Source of the DNA: an uncultured Thermoleophilia bacterium
Lineage (GTDB): Bacteria > Actinomycetota > Thermoleophilia > UBA2241
DNA length: 44,313 nt
Reading direction: 5' to 3'
Assembly: GCA_903927755.1 (NCBI GenBank)
Contig: CAIYOD010000154.1
Coordinates: 1 to 44,313, forward strand
The notes under the pieces were generated by a model. It saw nothing but the letters and a program-made list of their open reading frames with translations, made no database searches and was not told the origin of the DNA. This document shows, in pieces, positions 43,760 through 44,313 of this stretch. Position 1 is the first letter of the stretch. Each line of letters begins with the position of its first letter. The translations under genes were made by a program, and so were the position numbers.

Positions 43760-44245
43760 GTGAGACGACAGTGGAAGACGATCGCCTTGGTAGTCGCAGT
43801 GGCCGCAGTCGCTTTGTCTGTGGTGGCCGTCGCCTACGGCGCGACAAAGTCGAGCACGACAAGGCGCGCAGCCGCCAACGGCGCATGCGGCGCGCTGATG
43901 AGCAATCCGAAGGCCGTCAAAGCGATGCAGGCTCTTCGGGCCGAGCATCAGGAGGACATACAAGCCTGGAACGAGCAGTACGGCTCGGATCCTCAGGGTT
44001 CAGAGGCGCAGGCCGCTCTCCAGGAGCTGCGTGACGAGCACTGGAACGAGATGCGGCAGCTGTTCAAGAAGCTCGGCATCAAGCCGCCGGCCACCCAGCC
44101 CGGTCAGGGCGGCGGCATGATGGGTGGCGCCGGCGGTTGCGGCGGCTCCTGCGGCGGCGCCGGCGCGTCCGGCGTGGGCCAAGGTACCGGCTACGGCGGC
44201 GGCATGATGGGTTCCGGCGGCGGAATGATGGGCAGCTGGAACTGA
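43760..44245 (+). CDS. Exported Gly/Met-rich protein
   Basis: A 161-residue protein with a signal segment (VRRQWKTIALVVAVAAVALS, cleavage near VAYGA). A charged helical part of about 70 residues follows (QALRAEHQEDIQAWNEQYG, LQELRDEHWNEMRQLFKKLG), which recalls Spy/CpxP-like periplasmic helical proteins. The last 50 residues are Gly-rich with three GGxMMG blocks and a CGGSCGG pair, suggesting soft-metal binding (copper is a guess). GTG 43760 follows GGAAGGGAG at seven bases; the frame is open from 43727 without such a site. The signal peptide and Gly tail are like those of the DUF2202 protein at 4401. Confidence 0.75.
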   Translation: MRRQWKTIALVVAVAAVALSVVAVAYGATKSSTTRRAAANGACGALMSNPKAVKAMQALRAEHQEDIQAWNEQYGSDPQGSEAQAALQELRDEHWNEMRQLFKKLGIKPPATQPGQGGGMMGGAGGCGGSCGGAGASGVGQGTGYGGGMMGSGGGMMGSWN

Positions 44246-44250
44246 CAGTT

Positions 44251-44284
44251 CCCCGGCTGCGAGTCTGCCCGATCTGACTCGGGG
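44251..44284 (+). other. Hairpin after the exported Gly/Met-rich gene
   Basis: CGAGTC (44260-44265) pairs with GACTCG (44276-44281), with outer CCC/GGG pairing. It starts six bases after the stop codon. There is no T-run, so termination is uncertain. The remaining bases to the window end show no gene start. Confidence 0.35.
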
Positions 44285-44313
44285 CGAGAGGATTGAGAGG
44301 GCGGGCGTTTCAC

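Overview
This is a 44.3 kb stretch of a GC-rich bacterial chromosome with dense, mostly operonic gene packing, GC-rich third codon positions and many GTG starts. It opens inside gyrB, followed at once by gyrA, so it may lie near the replication origin. The soluble housekeeping genes, the DUF2202 and DUF4389 families, the multi-GAF c-di-GMP proteins and the -10-like boxes (TACAGT, CATACT, TAGAAC) would suit a deep-branching Actinomycetota, for example something Thermoleophilia-like. However, GyrB carries a roughly 150-residue insert of the kind usual in Gram-negative lineages, so the phylum is uncertain. No IS element, phage gene, CRISPR array or rRNA is visible. No stretch of more than 300 bases lacks a gene, a regulatory RNA or a promoter region.

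Layout. (1) 1-3.6 kb: gyrB end and gyrA, then a terminator. (2) 3.8-7.2 kb: small exported proteins (two tandem DUF2202 ferritin-like proteins, a Cys-rich secreted peptide, a lipoprotein) around a RibD-type reductase; a similar Gly/Met/Cys-rich exported protein lies at 43.8 kb. (3) 12.2-7.3 kb, minus strand: a glycine-riboswitch operon encoding a class I/II aminotransferase, a 902-residue fusion of aminomethyltransferase (GcvT) to a serine hydroxymethyltransferase-like domain, and a SAM methyltransferase. (4) 12.3-14.9 kb, minus strand: a PAS histidine kinase overlapping a small membrane protein. (5) 15-20.7 kb, plus strand: trpS, a CDF metal exporter, an unknown protein, an acetamidase/formamidase, a DDAH/arginine-deiminase-like hydrolase and an M20 amidohydrolase. 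(6) 20.8-27 kb: saccharopine-dehydrogenase-like enzyme, zinc-ribbon protein, lone hypA, GT-C membrane glycosyltransferase, tRNA-Ala(CGC), DUF4389 protein and a GalT-like protein. (7) 27.2-30.4 kb, plus strand: enolase-superfamily enzyme, a ureohydrolase-fold protein that has lost its metal ligands, and a protein closely resembling L-arginine:glycine amidinotransferase. A 57-residue gene follows. (8) 30.8-42.3 kb, minus strand: two giant paralogous c-di-GMP proteins (2240 and 1564 residues) with nine and six GAF domains followed by HD-GYP and GGDEF, the first also with a MerR/excisionase-like DNA-binding head. mrp lies upstream of them.

How the genes may work together. The glycine operon can be read as a glycine-responsive unit in which methylene-THF made by the T-protein half is used by the SHMT half to form serine; P, H and L proteins are not in the window. 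The two clusters at 17.4-20.7 kb and 27.2-30.4 kb both contain amidinotransferase-superfamily enzymes and suggest metabolism of arginine or other guanidino compounds; this is inference. The twin GAF-array proteins look like many-input, c-di-GMP-output sensors. One has intact HD-GYP and GGDEF motifs and the other has eroded ones.
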